A stretch of 37,215 nucleotides of DNA from Candidatus Nanopelagicales bacterium. GTDB taxonomy: Bacteria > Actinomycetota > Actinomycetes > S36-B12. Positions 7,862-18,179 of this stretch are shown here, one piece after another. The notes beneath the pieces were generated by a model. It was not told where the DNA came from and did not search any database. It was given only the letters and a program-made list of their open reading frames with translations. Every line of letters starts with the position of its first letter. The stretch's first letter is position 1. The stretch lies in NCBI GenBank assembly GCA_012103605.1, contig WLWL01000001.1:1-37215 (forward strand). Reading direction: 5' to 3'. Position numbers and translations under genes: made by a program.

Positions 7862-8027
7862 CGCCCCACCAGGGGCCGTCTTCTGGGCTCGACTTCTGGG
7901 TCCAACGCCGCGCGATTGGTGGATTTCTCCCGCTGCGGGGGCTGTCGAGCACCCCCGATGCCCCTGCCGTAGCCTTGGGGGGCCCAGCGACCGCTGGATT
8001 TCATCGATGTAATGGATTTCCCCCTCT
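7862..8027 (+). other. polA-rpsA spacer with a weak hairpin
   Basis: The 166-base spacer should hold the end of the polA transcript and the rpsA promoter. A small hairpin (CGGGGG 7936-7941 with CCCCCG 7952-7957, 10-base loop, no T-run) is the only terminator-like element. TGTAAT at 8008-8013 resembles a -10 but has G at the critical second position. Neither is convincing. Confidence 0.3.
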
Positions 8028-9488
8028 ATGACTGCTCCTACAACCTCCACGTCCACGCCTACTCAAGTTGCCGTGAACGACATCGGCTCCGCCGACGATT
8101 TTCTGGCCGCAATCGACGCGACCATCAAGTACTTCAATGACGGTGACATCGTCGAAGGCACCATCGTTAAGGTCGATCGAGACGAAGTACTTCTCGATAT
8201 CGGCTACAAGACCGAGGGTGTGATCCCCTCCCGCGAACTTTCCATCAAGCACGACGTCGACCCGAACGAGGTCGTCGGAGTCGGAGACTCGGTTGAGGCC
8301 CTCGTCCTGCAGAAGGAGGACAAGGAAGGCCGTCTGATCCTGTCGAAGAAGAGGGCGCAGTACGAGCGCGCCTGGGGCACGATCGAGAAGGTCAAGGAAG
8401 AAGACGGCATGGTCGAAGGCCAGGTCATCGAGGTGGTCAAGGGTGGACTGATCCTGGACATCGGGCTACGCGGGTTTCTGCCGGCGTCCCTGGTTGAGAT
8501 GCGCCGAGTCAGGGATCTGCAGCCCTACGTCGGCAAGACCCTGGAAGCAAAGATCATCGAGCTGGATAAGAACCGCAATAACGTGGTGCTGTCCCGTCGA
8601 GCCTGGCTTGAGCAGACGCAGTCGGAGGTTCGCCAGACGTTCCTGACGCAACTGCAAAAGGGACAGATTCGGTCCGGTGTGGTCTCGAGCATCGTGAACT
8701 TTGGAGCCTTCGTCGACCTCGGCGGTGTCGATGGTCTGGTCCATGTCTCCGAGTTGTCCTGGAAGCACATCGATCATCCGTCCGAGGTGGTTGAGGTCGG
8801 CACCGAGGTGACCGTCGAGGTCCTTGACGTCGACATGGATCGTGAGCGGGTCTCGCTGTCGCTCAAGGCGACCCAAGAGGACCCGTGGCAGCACTTCGCG
8901 CGGACCCATCAACTGAACCAGGTGGTGCCCGGCAAGGTGACGAAGCTGGTTCCCTTCGGCGCGTTTGTTCGCGTGGATGAAGGAATCGAGGGCCTGGTGC
9001 ACATTTCCGAGCTCGCCGAGCGGCACATCGAACTGCCCGAGCAAATCGTTCAGGTAGGCGATGAGCTCTTTGTCAAGGTCATCGATATCGACCTCGAGCG
9101 TCGACGGATTTCGCTGTCTCTCAAGCAGGCGAACGATTCGGCAGACACCCAGGCCTCGGAAGAGTTCGACCCATATTTGTACGGCATGGCTCCGGCGTTC
9201 GACGAGGCCGGCAAGTACATCGGGCCCGATGGCTTCGATCCGGAGACCGGTGAATGGAAGTCCGGCTTCGAGGAGCAACGTGCCGCCTGGGAGCAGGAGT
9301 ACGCCGACGCCCACGCACGGTGGGAAGCGCATCGCAAGCAGATGAGCGAGGCCCAGGAGGCTGATCAAGCTGCCGCGGTGGAGAGTGGTGAAGCGACGTC
9401 ATACTCATCCGAGGGTGAGGACACGGACGGCTCGCTTGCGTCCGACGAGGCTCTGCAGGCCCTGCGCGACAAGCTCACGAACGACTAG
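8028..9488 (+). CDS. rpsA: 30S ribosomal protein S1
   Basis: S1 binds mRNA on the 30S subunit and helps initiation on structured or weak-SD messages. The 486-residue protein has four S1 (OB-fold) repeats at about 35-105, 120-190, 205-280 and 290-365. Clear cores include GAFVDLGGVDGLVHVSELSW and GAFVRVDEGIEGLVHISELA. This is the shorter four-repeat actinobacterial form, not the six-repeat enterobacterial one. The tail is acidic and low-complexity and ends ALQALRDKLTND, an actinobacterial-type C-terminus. ATG 8028 has no recognisable Shine-Dalgarno site, which is not unusual for rpsA genes. It is followed 15 bases later by coaE. Confidence 0.97.
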   Translation: MTAPTTSTSTPTQVAVNDIGSADDFLAAIDATIKYFNDGDIVEGTIVKVDRDEVLLDIGYKTEGVIPSRELSIKHDVDPNEVVGVGDSVEALVLQKEDKEGRLILSKKRAQYERAWGTIEKVKEEDGMVEGQVIEVVKGGLILDIGLRGFLPASLVEMRRVRDLQPYVGKTLEAKIIELDKNRNNVVLSRRAWLEQTQSEVRQTFLTQLQKGQIRSGVVSSIVNFGAFVDLGGVDGLVHVSELSWKHIDHPSEVVEVGTEVTVEVLDVDMDRERVSLSLKATQEDPWQHFARTHQLNQVVPGKVTKLVPFGAFVRVDEGIEGLVHISELAERHIELPEQIVQVGDELFVKVIDIDLERRRISLSLKQANDSADTQASEEFDPYLYGMAPAFDEAGKYIGPDGFDPETGEWKSGFEEQRAAWEQEYADAHARWEAHRKQMSEAQEADQAAAVESGEATSYSSEGEDTDGSLASDEALQALRDKLTND

Positions 9489-9503
9489 CGAGAAACCGCC
9501 CAG

Positions 9504-10097
9504 GTGCGTGTCGGTCTCACCGGGGGAATCGGCTCCGGCAAGTCCACGGTGGTCGACATGCTCGCCATCATGGGCGCAGCGGTCGTCGACGCAGATGAGA
9601 TTGCTCGCCGCGTGGTCGCACCGGGTTCCTCCGTGCTCGGGCGCTTAGCGGAGAAGTTCGGATCGGACATCCTGCTCGAGGACGGGTCGTTGGATAGGGC
9701 GCTGCTTGCTGAGCGTGCGTTCGCCGACGAGCGTGGAACTCGACGCTTGAACGAGATCACGCACCCGGCCATTCGTGAGCAGGCAGAGCGAGATATCTCA
9801 CGCGCGGAGAAAACTTCCGAGATCGTCGTGTATGAAATGCCGCTGCTGGTGGAGAGTGGTCAGGTGTCTCTCGTGGATGTTGTCGTCGTGGTGGACGTCC
9901 CCGAGTCGGTGCAGATCGACAGAGCCGTGCAGCGAGGTATGGACGAGGCGGATGTGCGCCAGCGAATGTTGCGCCAAGCGTCTCGAGAACAGCGTCTCGA
10001 GGCTGCGGATGCTGTGATCGACAACAGTGGCTCCTATGACGCATCGCGCGCACAGGTAGACGCGTTGTGGGCAGAGTGGATCCGGCGGCCCGTATGA
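9504..10097 (+). CDS. coaE: Dephospho-CoA kinase
   Basis: This enzyme catalyses the last step of coenzyme A synthesis, phosphorylating the ribose 3'-hydroxyl of dephospho-CoA with ATP. The 197-residue protein begins [15 protein letters not shown] (P-loop 7-15) and shows the lid and substrate segments [19 protein letters not shown] and PLLVESG expected of the family. The start is GTG 9504. The stop overlaps the uvrB start by 4 bases (ATGA), so the two are coupled. The order rpsA-coaE-uvrB is widely conserved in actinobacteria. Some actinobacterial CoaE proteins carry a long C-terminal UPF0157 domain; this one does not. Confidence 0.96.
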   Translation: MRVGLTGGIGSGKSTVVDMLAIMGAAVVDADEIARRVVAPGSSVLGRLAEKFGSDILLEDGSLDRALLAERAFADERGTRRLNEITHPAIREQAERDISRAEKTSEIVVYEMPLLVESGQVSLVDVVVVVDVPESVQIDRAVQRGMDEADVRQRMLRQASREQRLEAADAVIDNSGSYDASRAQVDALWAEWIRRPV

Positions 10098-12157
10098 CAC
10101 GGCCCGTGACGGATCTGCAGCGCACGGTCGCGCCGTTCGAGGTTGTCTCGGACTACGTGCCCGCGGGGGACCAGCCGCAGGCCATCGAGGAGATCGCCCG
10201 CCGCATCGAGGGTGGTGACGCTGACGTCGTGCTCCTGGGTGCCACCGGAACAGGTAAGTCGGCCACCACGGCATGGCTTGTGGAGCGACTGCAACGACCG
10301 ACGTTGGTCATGGCACCGAACAAGACGTTGGCCGCGCAGTTGGCGACGGAGTTCCGAGAACTTTTGCCCCACAACGCTGTTGAGTATTTCGTCTCGTACT
10401 ACGACTACTACCAACCCGAGGCTTATGTGCCGCAGACCGATACCTACATCGAAAAGGACTCCTCGATTAATGAGGAGGTAGAGCGGTTGCGCCATTCAGC
10501 GACCAACTCATTGTTGACGCGCAGGGATGTGTTGGTGGTCGCGTCGGTGTCGGCGATCTACGGATTGGGGACTCCGCAGGAGTACGTCGATCGGATGGTG
10601 CGGCTGCGCGTAGGTGACGAGCGTGAGCGAGATGCTCTGCTGCGAATGCTGGTCGACATCCAATACACCCGAAATGACATTGCCTTCGAACGTGGAACCT
10701 TTCGTGTTCGTGGCGACACTGTCGAGGTCTTTCCGATGTATGAAGAACATCCCGTTCGTATCGAGATGTTTGGAGATGACATCGAGCGACTGATGACGCT
10801 GCATCCGGTGACGGGAGAAATCCTGACCGAAGATCAGGAGATGTACATCTTCCCGGCGAGCCACTACGTGGCGGGACCAGAACGCATGGAGCGCGCCATC
10901 GGCGACATCGAGGCGGAGTTGCAGACCCGACTCGCGGAGTTGGAGGCCCAGGGCAAGCAACTCGAGGCTCAGCGGCTACGAATGAGAACCAGCTATGACG
11001 TCGAGATGATGCGACAGGTGGGCACCTGCTCTGGCATCGAGAACTATTCGCGCCACATCGACGGTCGGCCGCCCGGCTCGGCGCCGCACTGCTTGCTCGA
11101 CTATTTCCCTGAGGACTTTCTGCTGGTGATCGACGAGTCCCACGTCACGGTGCCGCAGATCGGTGCCATGTACGAAGGGGACACGTCGCGAAAACGAACG
11201 CTCGTTGAGCACGGTTTCCGCCTTCCCTCGGCGCTGGACAACCGGCCTTTGACATGGGCGGAATTCGTCGAACGCATTAATCAAACGATTTATCTCTCGG
11301 CAACCCCGGGTTCGTACGAGTTGGGCCGCGTCGAGGGAGATGTCGTCGAGCAGGTGATTCGACCAACAGGATTGGTGGATCCCGAGATCGTGGTCAAGCC
11401 GACCGAGGGTCAGATCGACGACTTGATGCACGAGGTGCGCGTGCGAGCGGAGCGCAGTGAGCGTGCCTTGGTGACGACGCTGACGAAGCGCATGGCGGAA
11501 GACCTGACGGATTACCTGGGAGAGCACGGCATCCGGGTGCAGTATTTGCATTCAGAGGTCGACACTTTGCGACGAGTCGAACTCCTTCGTGAGCTGCGTG
11601 CCGGTGTCTTCGATGTGCTTGTTGGCATCAACTTGCTTCGTGAGGGCCTGGACCTGCCAGAGGTGTCCCTGGTGGCGATCTTGGACGCGGACAAGGAAGG
11701 TTTCCTGAGGTCGGAAACGTCGCTGATTCAAACCATCGGCCGCGCTGCTCGCAACGTGTCCGGTGAGGTGCACATGTATGCAGATGCGGTCACTCCATCA
11801 ATGCGGCAGGCGATCGACGAGACCAACCGTCGTCGAGCCAAGCAAATCGCGTACAACACCGAGCACGGAATCGACCCACAGCCCCTTCGAAAGCGGATCG
11901 CCGACATCACGGACCTCCTCGTTCGGGAGGAGGCCGACACCGAGGCGTTGATCGGTAGCCCATCGGGGCAGACTCCGCTGCCGGCCCGTCGCAGCGCATC
12001 TATGGCGGAAAGCGAGTTGGTCTCACTCGTTGAGCAACTCACCACCCAGATGCATCAAGCCGCGGCAGACTTGCAATTCGAACTAGCTGCGCGGCTGCGG
12101 GACGAAGTTTCTGATCTGAAGACAGAACTGCGCGGGATGCGGGAAGCGACGGGTTAG
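10094..12157 (+). CDS. uvrB: Excinuclease ABC subunit B
   Basis: UvrB is the damage-verifying helicase of nucleotide excision repair; it receives DNA from UvrA and recruits UvrC. The 687 residues show Walker A GATGTGKS (49-56), the DNA-clamping beta-hairpin region [16 protein letters not shown] (about 98-113), the helicase motif DESHVTVPQ and the late motif [11 protein letters not shown]-terminal UVR motif near [17 protein letters not shown] contacts UvrC or UvrA. The frame is open from 10067, but ATG 10094 is chosen because it overlaps the coaE stop (ATGA) and matches the usual N-terminus. uvrA and uvrC lie a few kilobases downstream, so all three Uvr subunits are in this window. Confidence 0.97.
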   Translation: MTRPVTDLQRTVAPFEVVSDYVPAGDQPQAIEEIARRIEGGDADVVLLGATGTGKSATTAWLVERLQRPTLVMAPNKTLAAQLATEFRELLPHNAVEYFVSYYDYYQPEAYVPQTDTYIEKDSSINEEVERLRHSATNSLLTRRDVLVVASVSAIYGLGTPQEYVDRMVRLRVGDERERDALLRMLVDIQYTRNDIAFERGTFRVRGDTVEVFPMYEEHPVRIEMFGDDIERLMTLHPVTGEILTEDQEMYIFPASHYVAGPERMERAIGDIEAELQTRLAELEAQGKQLEAQRLRMRTSYDVEMMRQVGTCSGIENYSRHIDGRPPGSAPHCLLDYFPEDFLLVIDESHVTVPQIGAMYEGDTSRKRTLVEHGFRLPSALDNRPLTWAEFVERINQTIYLSATPGSYELGRVEGDVVEQVIRPTGLVDPEIVVKPTEGQIDDLMHEVRVRAERSERALVTTLTKRMAEDLTDYLGEHGIRVQYLHSEVDTLRRVELLRELRAGVFDVLVGINLLREGLDLPEVSLVAILDADKEGFLRSETSLIQTIGRAARNVSGEVHMYADAVTPSMRQAIDETNRRRAKQIAYNTEHGIDPQPLRKRIADITDLLVREEADTEALIGSPSGQTPLPARRSASMAESELVSLVEQLTTQMHQAAADLQFELAARLRDEVSDLKTELRGMREATG

Positions 12158-12204
12158 GCTCGCGCCAGCCAGTCCCGCCCTCGCACGAAAGAAGAATCTC
12201 GAAC

Positions 12205-13209
12205 ATGGACACGTCGCTGCTTGTGTGGGCCATCACGATCGGTGCCATCGTGCTGCTGATCTTGGTGGACTTCTTCACGGTGACCCGGAAGCCGCATGAA
12301 GTGATGTTCCGTGAGGGCATGCTGTGGAGCATCTTCTACATCGCGGTGGCGATCATCTTCGGTGTGATTGTGTGGAATTGGGCTGGGGCGGACTACGGGA
12401 CTCAATACTTCACCGCTTACTTGGTCGAAAAGTCTCTCAGTGTGGACAACCTGTTCGTCTTCATCATCATCCTCACCCAGTTCCGGACGCCAGCAAACTT
12501 GCATCAGCGTGTGCTTCTCGTGGGAGTTGTCCTCGCACTCGTGATGCGTGCCATCTTTATTGCCATAGGCGCGACGGCGATCTCCTTGTTCGCGTTCACC
12601 TTCGTGCTGTTCGGCGCGTTGCTGTTGTGGACCGGGATTCAGCTGATGCGTCACCGCAACGAGGACCCGGACCCGATGGACAACATCATCATCCGCAACG
12701 TTCGCAAGCGGTATCGGTTTGCCGACGAGTACGACGGCACCAAACTTTTCACGGTCATCGATGGCGTCAAGGTCGCCACTCCGTTGTTGCTCGTCATGAT
12801 CGCGATCGGCGGCACGGACCTTCTTTTCGCACTCGACTCGATTCCGGCGACCTTTGGTGTGACCCAGGAGCCGTATCTGGTCTTCGCGGCCAACGCGTTC
12901 GCCCTGCTCGGTCTTCGGGCCTTGTACTTTGTCCTGAAGGGCTTGCTCGACAAACTTGTTTACCTGTCGACCGGCCTAGCGGTCATCTTGATGTTCATCG
13001 GCGTGAAGCTCGTCCTGACTTACTTCCACGAAGTTTTTCCGGACACGGTGCCCAAGATCGAGACGACGTGGTCATTGGCTTTCATCGGGGTGGTTCTCGT
13101 GGTCGTGACGATCGCGTCGTGGATCAAGACGCGTCGGGATCCGGATGCGATTGCCCATGCGGGTCGCCTGACGGCTTCTCCGGAGGAGAAGGCGGGTGAG
13201 CAGGCCTAG
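12205..13209 (+). CDS. TerC-family integral membrane protein
   Basis: A 334-residue protein with about eight to nine predicted membrane segments. It carries both family signatures: EKSLSVDNLFVF near residue 72-83 and GGTDLLFALDSIPATFGVT near 200-218, whose acidic residues lie within membrane helices. TerC/Alx relatives are linked to manganese export and to loading of secreted metalloproteins; older work named them for tellurite resistance. The start ATG follows an AAAGAAG-like site. No yybP-ykoY-type riboswitch is visible in the 47-base spacer after uvrB. The last 86 bases overlap the tail of the minus-strand channel gene. Confidence 0.93.
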   Translation: MDTSLLVWAITIGAIVLLILVDFFTVTRKPHEVMFREGMLWSIFYIAVAIIFGVIVWNWAGADYGTQYFTAYLVEKSLSVDNLFVFIIILTQFRTPANLHQRVLLVGVVLALVMRAIFIAIGATAISLFAFTFVLFGALLLWTGIQLMRHRNEDPDPMDNIIIRNVRKRYRFADEYDGTKLFTVIDGVKVATPLLLVMIAIGGTDLLFALDSIPATFGVTQEPYLVFAANAFALLGLRALYFVLKGLLDKLVYLSTGLAVILMFIGVKLVLTYFHEVFPDTVPKIETTWSLAFIGVVLVVVTIASWIKTRRDPDAIAHAGRLTASPEEKAGEQA

Positions 13210-14110
13210 CGGAACTCGCAGGGGGAGTGGCGTCCGTCCCGGACGGCCGCGTTGAGCCGGTGATGCCCGCATCGAGCAGGGCTTGCCGCAACGCTGCAAT
13301 GTCGGTGCGGAGTGCCTCGAGATCCTCTTTGACCTCCGTCTGTCCCTCCTGCGCCCGTCCGCTGATTCGGGTGACCACCGCCGAGGCGACCGATGCACCC
13401 ACCAGGCCAAGAAGCGAGATGCCCACGACCATGAGCCCGACGGCGACTATGCGCCCGTTCGTGGTGACCGGCACGTAATCGCCGTAGCCGACGGTGGCCA
13501 TAGTGACCAGTGACCACCACACCGCATCGCCGAAGGATTCGATATCCGCGCCCTTAGCCCCGCGCTCTGCGTTCAGCACAGCGAGGGAGCTGAGATACGT
13601 CAGGAACGCCACCGCGAAGACCACGGCCGTCGCGGTCCGACCGAAGCGCAACCGGCTGCCCCGGCTGATGAGCCACTGACCGGCGGTGAGCACGCGCAGG
13701 ACGCGCAGCACTCGGAAGGCAGGAACCGCGACCGCAATGACATCGAGCGGATGGTGAACCAGGTACGCGATGTGCTTGGGCGCCAGGACGGTGCGAAGGG
13801 TGAGATCGGCAATGAAGACAACCCAGATGACGTTCATCGCGGTGTCGAGTCGATCTAGCCCCTGAGAGGTGAGGCGTTCGTCGAGAACATAAAACGAGTA
13901 CAAGACGAGATAGCCAACGGCCAAGAGCACCATGGCGAGGGCGGTGCGGCGCTCGTACGCGTCCAGTCGCCCTTGAGCTCGAACTTGTCGAGGGTTGTCT
14001 GGATCTGGCTTGTTGTCGGTGATGTGCGCCCAGACCCGATCCATGCGGGAGGCATCCAACGCTGCAGGAGTTGAGGCTGCTGCTGATTCTTGGGGTTGCG
14101 CTGATGCCAC
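13124..14110 (-). CDS. Voltage-gated-type potassium channel protein
   Basis: A 328-residue six-helix ion channel. The selectivity filter TVGYGD is at 206-211, between the pore helix (DAVWWSLVTMA) and the final membrane helix. Residues 132-141 (FRVLRVLRVL) have arginines spaced every three residues like an S4 voltage sensor. The N-terminal 50 residues are cytoplasmic and polar. The C-terminus has a short predicted coiled coil (about 257-280) and a Pro/Ser/Asp-rich tail. The start is GTG 14110, supported by TAGGCT six bases upstream rather than by a Shine-Dalgarno site. The end overlaps terC by 86 bases, tail to tail. Confidence 0.9.
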   Translation of the reverse strand: MASAQPQESAAASTPAALDASRMDRVWAHITDNKPDPDNPRQVRAQGRLDAYERRTALAMVLLAVGYLVLYSFYVLDERLTSQGLDRLDTAMNVIWVVFIADLTLRTVLAPKHIAYLVHHPLDVIAVAVPAFRVLRVLRVLTAGQWLISRGSRLRFGRTATAVVFAVAFLTYLSSLAVLNAERGAKGADIESFGDAVWWSLVTMATVGYGDYVPVTTNGRIVAVGLMVVGISLLGLVGASVASAVVTRISGRAQEGQTEVKEDLEALRTDIAALRQALLDAGITGSTRPSGTDATPPASSARPAHPPSPPEKPSGDPHGQSHPDPDAS

Positions 14111-14116
14111 CAGGGC

Positions 14117-14122
14117 AGCCTA
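14117..14122 (-). promoter_or_regulatory. Candidate -10 box of the potassium channel gene (leaderless)
   Basis: On the minus strand TAGGCT ends six bases before GTG 14110. No Shine-Dalgarno sequence is present in between. This fits transcription starting at the start codon, and it settles the start that would otherwise be ambiguous. Confidence 0.5.
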
Positions 14123-14203
14123 CGAGGTGGGACATCGTGAAGTGTTGGGCAATATTCAGGGATCCAGATGCGCAAAGACCACAGGGCGGGACGTCTGTTG
14201 CCC

Positions 14204-14209
14204 TATGCT
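14204..14209 (+). promoter_or_regulatory. Candidate -10 box of the TM2 protein gene
   Basis: TATGCT matches the -10 consensus well (4 of 6, with the critical A and T in place). It would start transcription near 14216, giving a leader of about 20 bases that contains the GGGAGGAG ribosome-binding site. No -35 is evident. Confidence 0.45.
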
Positions 14210-14235
14210 CACGTTAGATGAGGGAGGAGTTCGCA

Positions 14236-14544
14236 ATGTCCGAAGATGAACAAGCAGCAGCTACTACCCCGCAGTCGCCTCCGCCGGTACCGGTGCCACC
14301 AAAACCCACGGTGGACCAGAACGGAAACCCGATCAGTCCACGATCACGTCTAGCGTGTGCCCTACTTGCCTGGATTGTGGGTATTTTTGGTGTGCACCGC
14401 TTCTACGTTGGAAAAGTTGGCACCGGCATCGCGATGATCTTCACCTTGGGTGGTCTTGGCATCTGGGTACTTGTGGATTTGATCATGATTTTGGTGGGCT
14501 CATTCAAGGACAAAGAGGGGCGTCTCGTTCTCAACTGGCAATAG
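14236..14544 (+). CDS. TM2 domain membrane protein
   Basis: A 102-residue protein with a Pro-rich cytoplasmic-looking N-terminus (PPPVPVPPKP) followed by a TM2 domain. Two membrane helices (about LACALLAWIVGIFG and IAMIFTLGGLGIWVLVDLIMIL) flank the conserved GVHRFYVGK turn. TM2 proteins are widespread and small; no biochemical role is firmly known. The frame is open from ATG 14218, but ATG 14236 is preferred because GGGAGGAG lies 6 bases upstream. The gene stands alone between the divergent channel gene and the convergent hydrolase gene. Confidence 0.88.
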   Translation: MSEDEQAAATTPQSPPPVPVPPKPTVDQNGNPISPRSRLACALLAWIVGIFGVHRFYVGKVGTGIAMIFTLGGLGIWVLVDLIMILVGSFKDKEGRLVLNWQ

Positions 14545-14601
14545 GAAGACGGTAATCGTTCGCCACACAGGGTCGAGCAGTTTCCGGCAGCGCACTCTCG
14601 A

Positions 14602-15252
14602 TCACCAGCCGCGTTCCCGCCATTCATCCAAGGAGGGCCGCTCGCGGCCCAGCGTCGTGTCGTCACCATGGCCGGGGTAGATCCAGGTGTCGTCGTCGTA
14701 GCGGTCAAAGATCTTCTCGGCCACTCCGCGGTACAAGGTGTCGAAATCTTCCGGCGACCACGTGCGACCCACGCCACCCGGGAATAGGCAGTCACCGGTA
14801 AACAGGTGTGAGTGCCCGCTGGGGTCATCGAAGGTGATGACCAGCGATCCGGGGGTGTGGCCGACCAGGTGGATCACTCCCATGGTGACGTCACCTACGG
14901 TGATGGAGTCTTCGTCGTGCAGTCGATGTGTGGTGGGAACATCGATCGCGTCTGCGTCCGCATCGTGGGCGTAGGTCGGCGCTTCCGTAGCGCGTACAAC
15001 GTCGTCCAGTGCGCCCCAGTGGTCGTGGTGGCGATGCGTCGTCACGATGCCGGTGAGGTTTTTTCCGCCCACGAGGGTGAGGATCCGCTCCGGTTCGGCT
15101 GCGGCGTCAATCATGAGTTCCGCGCCCGTAGCGGTGCAGCGCAGCAGATAGACGTTGTTGTCCATGGGGCCAACCGCAAGTTTGCGGATGACCACCGTCG
15201 GCAGTTCGCGGATGAGTGCGGGACCGCCTACGCTTGCGTGACCGGAGTACAC
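14602..15252 (-). CDS. Metallo-beta-lactamase-fold hydrolase (glyoxalase II-like)
   Basis: A 216-residue cytoplasmic hydrolase with the two-metal site of the family: H73, H75, D77, H78 in THRHHDH, H132 in GHTPGS, D154 in [10 protein letters not shown] and H195 in YPGHGDD. The overall plan resembles hydroxyacylglutathione hydrolase, but actinobacteria generally use mycothiol, so the true substrate is open. The frame remains open to 15447, running into uvrA; GTG 15252 is preferred because the protein then begins [11 protein letters not shown] and a TAGGGT box sits 7 bases upstream. It is divergent from uvrA, an arrangement seen in other actinobacteria. Confidence 0.9.
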   Translation of the reverse strand: MYSGHASVGGPALIRELPTVVIRKLAVGPMDNNVYLLRCTATGAELMIDAAAEPERILTLVGGKNLTGIVTTHRHHDHWGALDDVVRATEAPTYAHDADADAIDVPTTHRLHDEDSITVGDVTMGVIHLVGHTPGSLVITFDDPSGHSHLFTGDCLFPGGVGRTWSPEDFDTLYRGVAEKIFDRYDDDTWIYPGHGDDTTLGRERPSLDEWRERGW

Positions 15253-15259
15253 GTTCGGC

Positions 15260-15265
15260 ACCCTA
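15260..15265 (-). promoter_or_regulatory. Candidate -10 box of the hydrolase gene (leaderless)
   Basis: TAGGGT on the minus strand lies seven bases before GTG 15252. AGGGTG within it could instead serve as a ribosome-binding site, so both readings remain possible. The spacing is like that of the other TANNNT boxes in this window. Confidence 0.4.
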
Positions 15266-15307
15266 GCGGCAGATGCCAGCAAAAATGGTGCCGAGAAAGG
15301 GGCCTTG

Positions 15308-18142
15308 GTGGTTGGCGAGAGCCTCGTTGTCCGCGGTGCCCGGGAGCACAACCTCAAGGACGTATCGCTTGACCTTCCTCGCGATGCACTGATCGTCTTC
15401 ACAGGGCTGTCGGGATCTGGCAAGTCCTCGTTGGCCTTCGACACCATTTTTGCTGAAGGGCAGCGTCGTTACGTGGAGAGCCTGTCGGCGTACGCGCGTC
15501 AGTTTCTCGGACAGATGGACAAGCCAGATGTCGATTTCATTGAAGGGCTTTCACCGGCGGTTTCGATCGATCAGAAGTCAACATCTCGCAATCCGCGCTC
15601 GACGGTGGGGACCATCACGGAGGTTTACGATTACCTGCGCCTGCTCTATGCCCGGATAGGAAAACCGCACTGCCCGGAGTGCGGGGATCCCATCAGCCGG
15701 CAGACCCCGCAACAGATCGTCGACCAGGTGCTCGACTTGGCAGCAAAGACCCGATTCCAGGTGCTGGCGCCCCTCGTGCGTGACCGCAAGGGTGAATACG
15801 TCGAGCTCTTTCAGCAGTTGCAAACACAGGGCTACTCCCGGGCTCGCGTCGACGGCGTCGTCTATGGGCTGGACGAAGTCCCCAAGCTCAAGAAGCAAGA
15901 GCGGCACACCGTCGAAGTCGTTGTGGATCGACTGACCGTCAACAAAGAATCACGACGCCGACTCACGGACAGCGTGGAGACGGCCCTCGGTCTCGGCCAC
16001 GGGTACGTGGTTTTGGACTTCGTCGATCGCAAGGAAAGTGATCCCGACAGAGAGCGGATCTACTCCGAGCATCTGGCCTGCCCGAGGGACGGACTGTCGT
16101 TCGAAGAACTCGAACCACGCTCCTTTTCGTTCAATTCTCCTTTCGGAGCATGCCCCGAATGCTCCGGTTTGGGAACGACACGCGAGGTGGATATCGAACT
16201 GGTTGTCCCGGACGTGGATCGCTCCCTGAGTGAGGGAGCAATTGCGCCGTGGTCCCGTGGCACAGTCTCGGGATACTTCTCGCGGCTGCTCGAGGCCATC
16301 GCCGATGAAATCGGTGTTGATGTCGAAACCCCGTGGAAGAAGATTCCGGCGCGGTCGAAGAAGGTGATCCTTGAAGGCTACGCCGAGCCCATTCATGTGC
16401 AGTACCGCAATCGCTATGGGCGGCGCCGTTCGTACTACACCGAGTACGAGGGAGTTGTTCCGTATGTGAAGCGCCGTCACGCGGAGGCAGAAACCGATGC
16501 GTCAAGGGAACGCTTCGAGGGTTACATGCGGGAAGTCCCCTGCAGCGCCTGTTCGGGGAGTCGGCTCAAGCCCCTCACGCTCGCGGTCACGATAGAGGGT
16601 AAGTCGATCGCCGACATCGCCTCGCTTCCGATCGGGGAGGCCGCCGACGTCTTGAGCAGCCTTGCCCTCAGCGAGAGAGAAAGCGTGATCGCGTCACGCG
16701 TGTTGAAGGAGGTCAACGAGCGCCTGCAATTCCTCGTGGACGTCGGTCTGCATTACCTGTCCATGGATCGTGCTGCCGGCACCCTGGCCGGCGGTGAGGC
16801 GCAGCGGATCCGCTTGGCCACCCAGATCGGATCAGGCCTCGTGGGTGTTTTGTACGTCCTCGATGAGCCGAGCATCGGACTCCACCAGCGTGACAATCAC
16901 CGCCTGATTGAAACCCTGGTGCGCCTCAGGGATCTGGGGAACACGCTGATCGTGGTTGAGCACGATGAGGACACGATCCGCACCGCCGACTGGGTCGTCG
17001 ACATCGGACCCGGTGCCGGAGAGCACGGTGGGCAGATCGTCGTCAGCGGAAGCGTGCCCGAGCTGCTCGCGAATTCGGAATCCATCACCGGTCAGTACCT
17101 GTCGGGAAGCCGAGGTATCGATGTTCCGGCCGTGCGGCGTCCTCAGGAGCGTGGATGGATCACCATCAAGGGAGCGCGTGAACATAATCTGCAGAATGTC
17201 TCGGCGCGTTTTCCGTTGGGGAACTTCGTCTGCGTGACCGGGGTGAGCGGGTCAGGCAAGTCGACCTTGGTGAACGACATCCTGTTCAACGTCCTGGCGC
17301 GCGATTTGAACGGCGCCCGGCTCGTGCCAGGAAAACACAAGAGCATCTCTGGTACCGATCAGATCGACAAAGTTGTGCACGTCGACCAAAGTCCCATCGG
17401 GCGTACGCCACGGAGCAATCCGGCGACATATACGGGTGTCTTTGATCACATTCGCAAGCTTTTTGCCGCGACTGCGGAAGCCAAGGTGCGGGGGTATCAG
17501 CCGGGTCGATTCTCCTTCAACGTGAAAGGCGGACGATGCGAAGCGTGCAGCGGCGACGGCACGATACGGATCGAAATGAACTTCCTTCCGGACGTCTACG
17601 TTCCCTGCGAGGTCTGTCACGGTGATCGGTACAACCGCGAGACCTTGGAAGTTCATTACAAGGGTAAGACCATCGCGGAGGTGCTCGATCTTCCGATAGA
17701 AGACGCCCTGTCCTTCTTCGAGGCGGTGCCGGCGATCGCACGGCACCTGTCGACATTGGTCGATGTGGGGCTCGGATACGTGCGAATGGGACAGTCGGCG
17801 CCGACGTTGTCCGGGGGAGAGGCGCAGCGCGTGAAGCTCGCCAGCGAACTGCAAAAGCGCTCGACGGGCCGCACCGTGTACGTACTCGATGAACCCACCA
17901 CCGGTCTGCACTTCGAAGACATTCGCAAACTCCTCGGTGTCCTTCAATCCCTGGTTGATAAGGGCAACACAGTTATCGTCATCGAGCACAACCTGGACGT
18001 CATCAAGTCCGCCGACTGGATCGTGGATCTCGGGCCGGAGGGGGGATCCGGAGGAGGAACGGTCGTTGCGGAAGGAACGCCGGAATCGGTAGCGGCCGCG
18101 AACGCGAGCCATACCGGACGTTTTCTTCACCCCCTGCTGTGA
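15308..18142 (+). CDS. uvrA: Excinuclease ABC subunit A
   Basis: UvrA is the damage-sensing dimeric ATPase of nucleotide excision repair, about 944 residues here. Two ABC modules are visible: Walker [10 protein letters not shown] (about 33-41) and later GVSGSGKST, with signatures [12 protein letters not shown] and [12 protein letters not shown]. Zinc-binding Cys pairs occur at CPECGD, at CPECSGLG with [11 protein letters not shown], and at CEACSGDG with [10 protein letters not shown]. The start is either TTG 15305 or GTG 15308; GTG is preferred because AAAGGGG lies five bases upstream of it. Only 55 bases separate it from the divergent hydrolase start, so their promoters must be packed or overlapping. 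Confidence 0.97.
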   Translation: MVGESLVVRGAREHNLKDVSLDLPRDALIVFTGLSGSGKSSLAFDTIFAEGQRRYVESLSAYARQFLGQMDKPDVDFIEGLSPAVSIDQKSTSRNPRSTVGTITEVYDYLRLLYARIGKPHCPECGDPISRQTPQQIVDQVLDLAAKTRFQVLAPLVRDRKGEYVELFQQLQTQGYSRARVDGVVYGLDEVPKLKKQERHTVEVVVDRLTVNKESRRRLTDSVETALGLGHGYVVLDFVDRKESDPDRERIYSEHLACPRDGLSFEELEPRSFSFNSPFGACPECSGLGTTREVDIELVVPDVDRSLSEGAIAPWSRGTVSGYFSRLLEAIADEIGVDVETPWKKIPARSKKVILEGYAEPIHVQYRNRYGRRRSYYTEYEGVVPYVKRRHAEAETDASRERFEGYMREVPCSACSGSRLKPLTLAVTIEGKSIADIASLPIGEAADVLSSLALSERESVIASRVLKEVNERLQFLVDVGLHYLSMDRAAGTLAGGEAQRIRLATQIGSGLVGVLYVLDEPSIGLHQRDNHRLIETLVRLRDLGNTLIVVEHDEDTIRTADWVVDIGPGAGEHGGQIVVSGSVPELLANSESITGQYLSGSRGIDVPAVRRPQERGWITIKGAREHNLQNVSARFPLGNFVCVTGVSGSGKSTLVNDILFNVLARDLNGARLVPGKHKSISGTDQIDKVVHVDQSPIGRTPRSNPATYTGVFDHIRKLFAATAEAKVRGYQPGRFSFNVKGGRCEACSGDGTIRIEMNFLPDVYVPCEVCHGDRYNRETLEVHYKGKTIAEVLDLPIEDALSFFEAVPAIARHLSTLVDVGLGYVRMGQSAPTLSGGEAQRVKLASELQKRSTGRTVYVLDEPTTGLHFEDIRKLLGVLQSLVDKGNTVIVIEHNLDVIKSADWIVDLGPEGGSGGGTVVAEGTPESVAAANASHTGRFLHPLL

Positions 18143-18167
18143 ACGCGCCTTCGGCGAAACAGTCACG

Positions 18168-18173
18168 TACCAT
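18168..18173 (+). promoter_or_regulatory. Candidate -10 box of the Rieske lipoprotein gene (leaderless)
   Basis: TACCAT fits TANNNT and is followed by six bases and the ATG at 18180, with no Shine-Dalgarno sequence. The gene may therefore be transcribed separately from uvrA. Confidence 0.4.
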
Positions 18174-18179
18174 GACGCC

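Noticed and set aside
12324-13199. A 291-residue plus-strand frame inside terC
   Set aside because: It is a shifted frame of terC with Arg/His-rich composition and no membrane helices; terC has clear family motifs in its own frame.
15245-15256. Possible LexA/SOS box before uvrA (GAGTACACGTTC)
   Set aside because: Only the GTTC half matches the actinobacterial GAAC-N4-GTTC consensus; the other half has two mismatches. It also lies over the hydrolase start codon. Too weak to call without conservation data.
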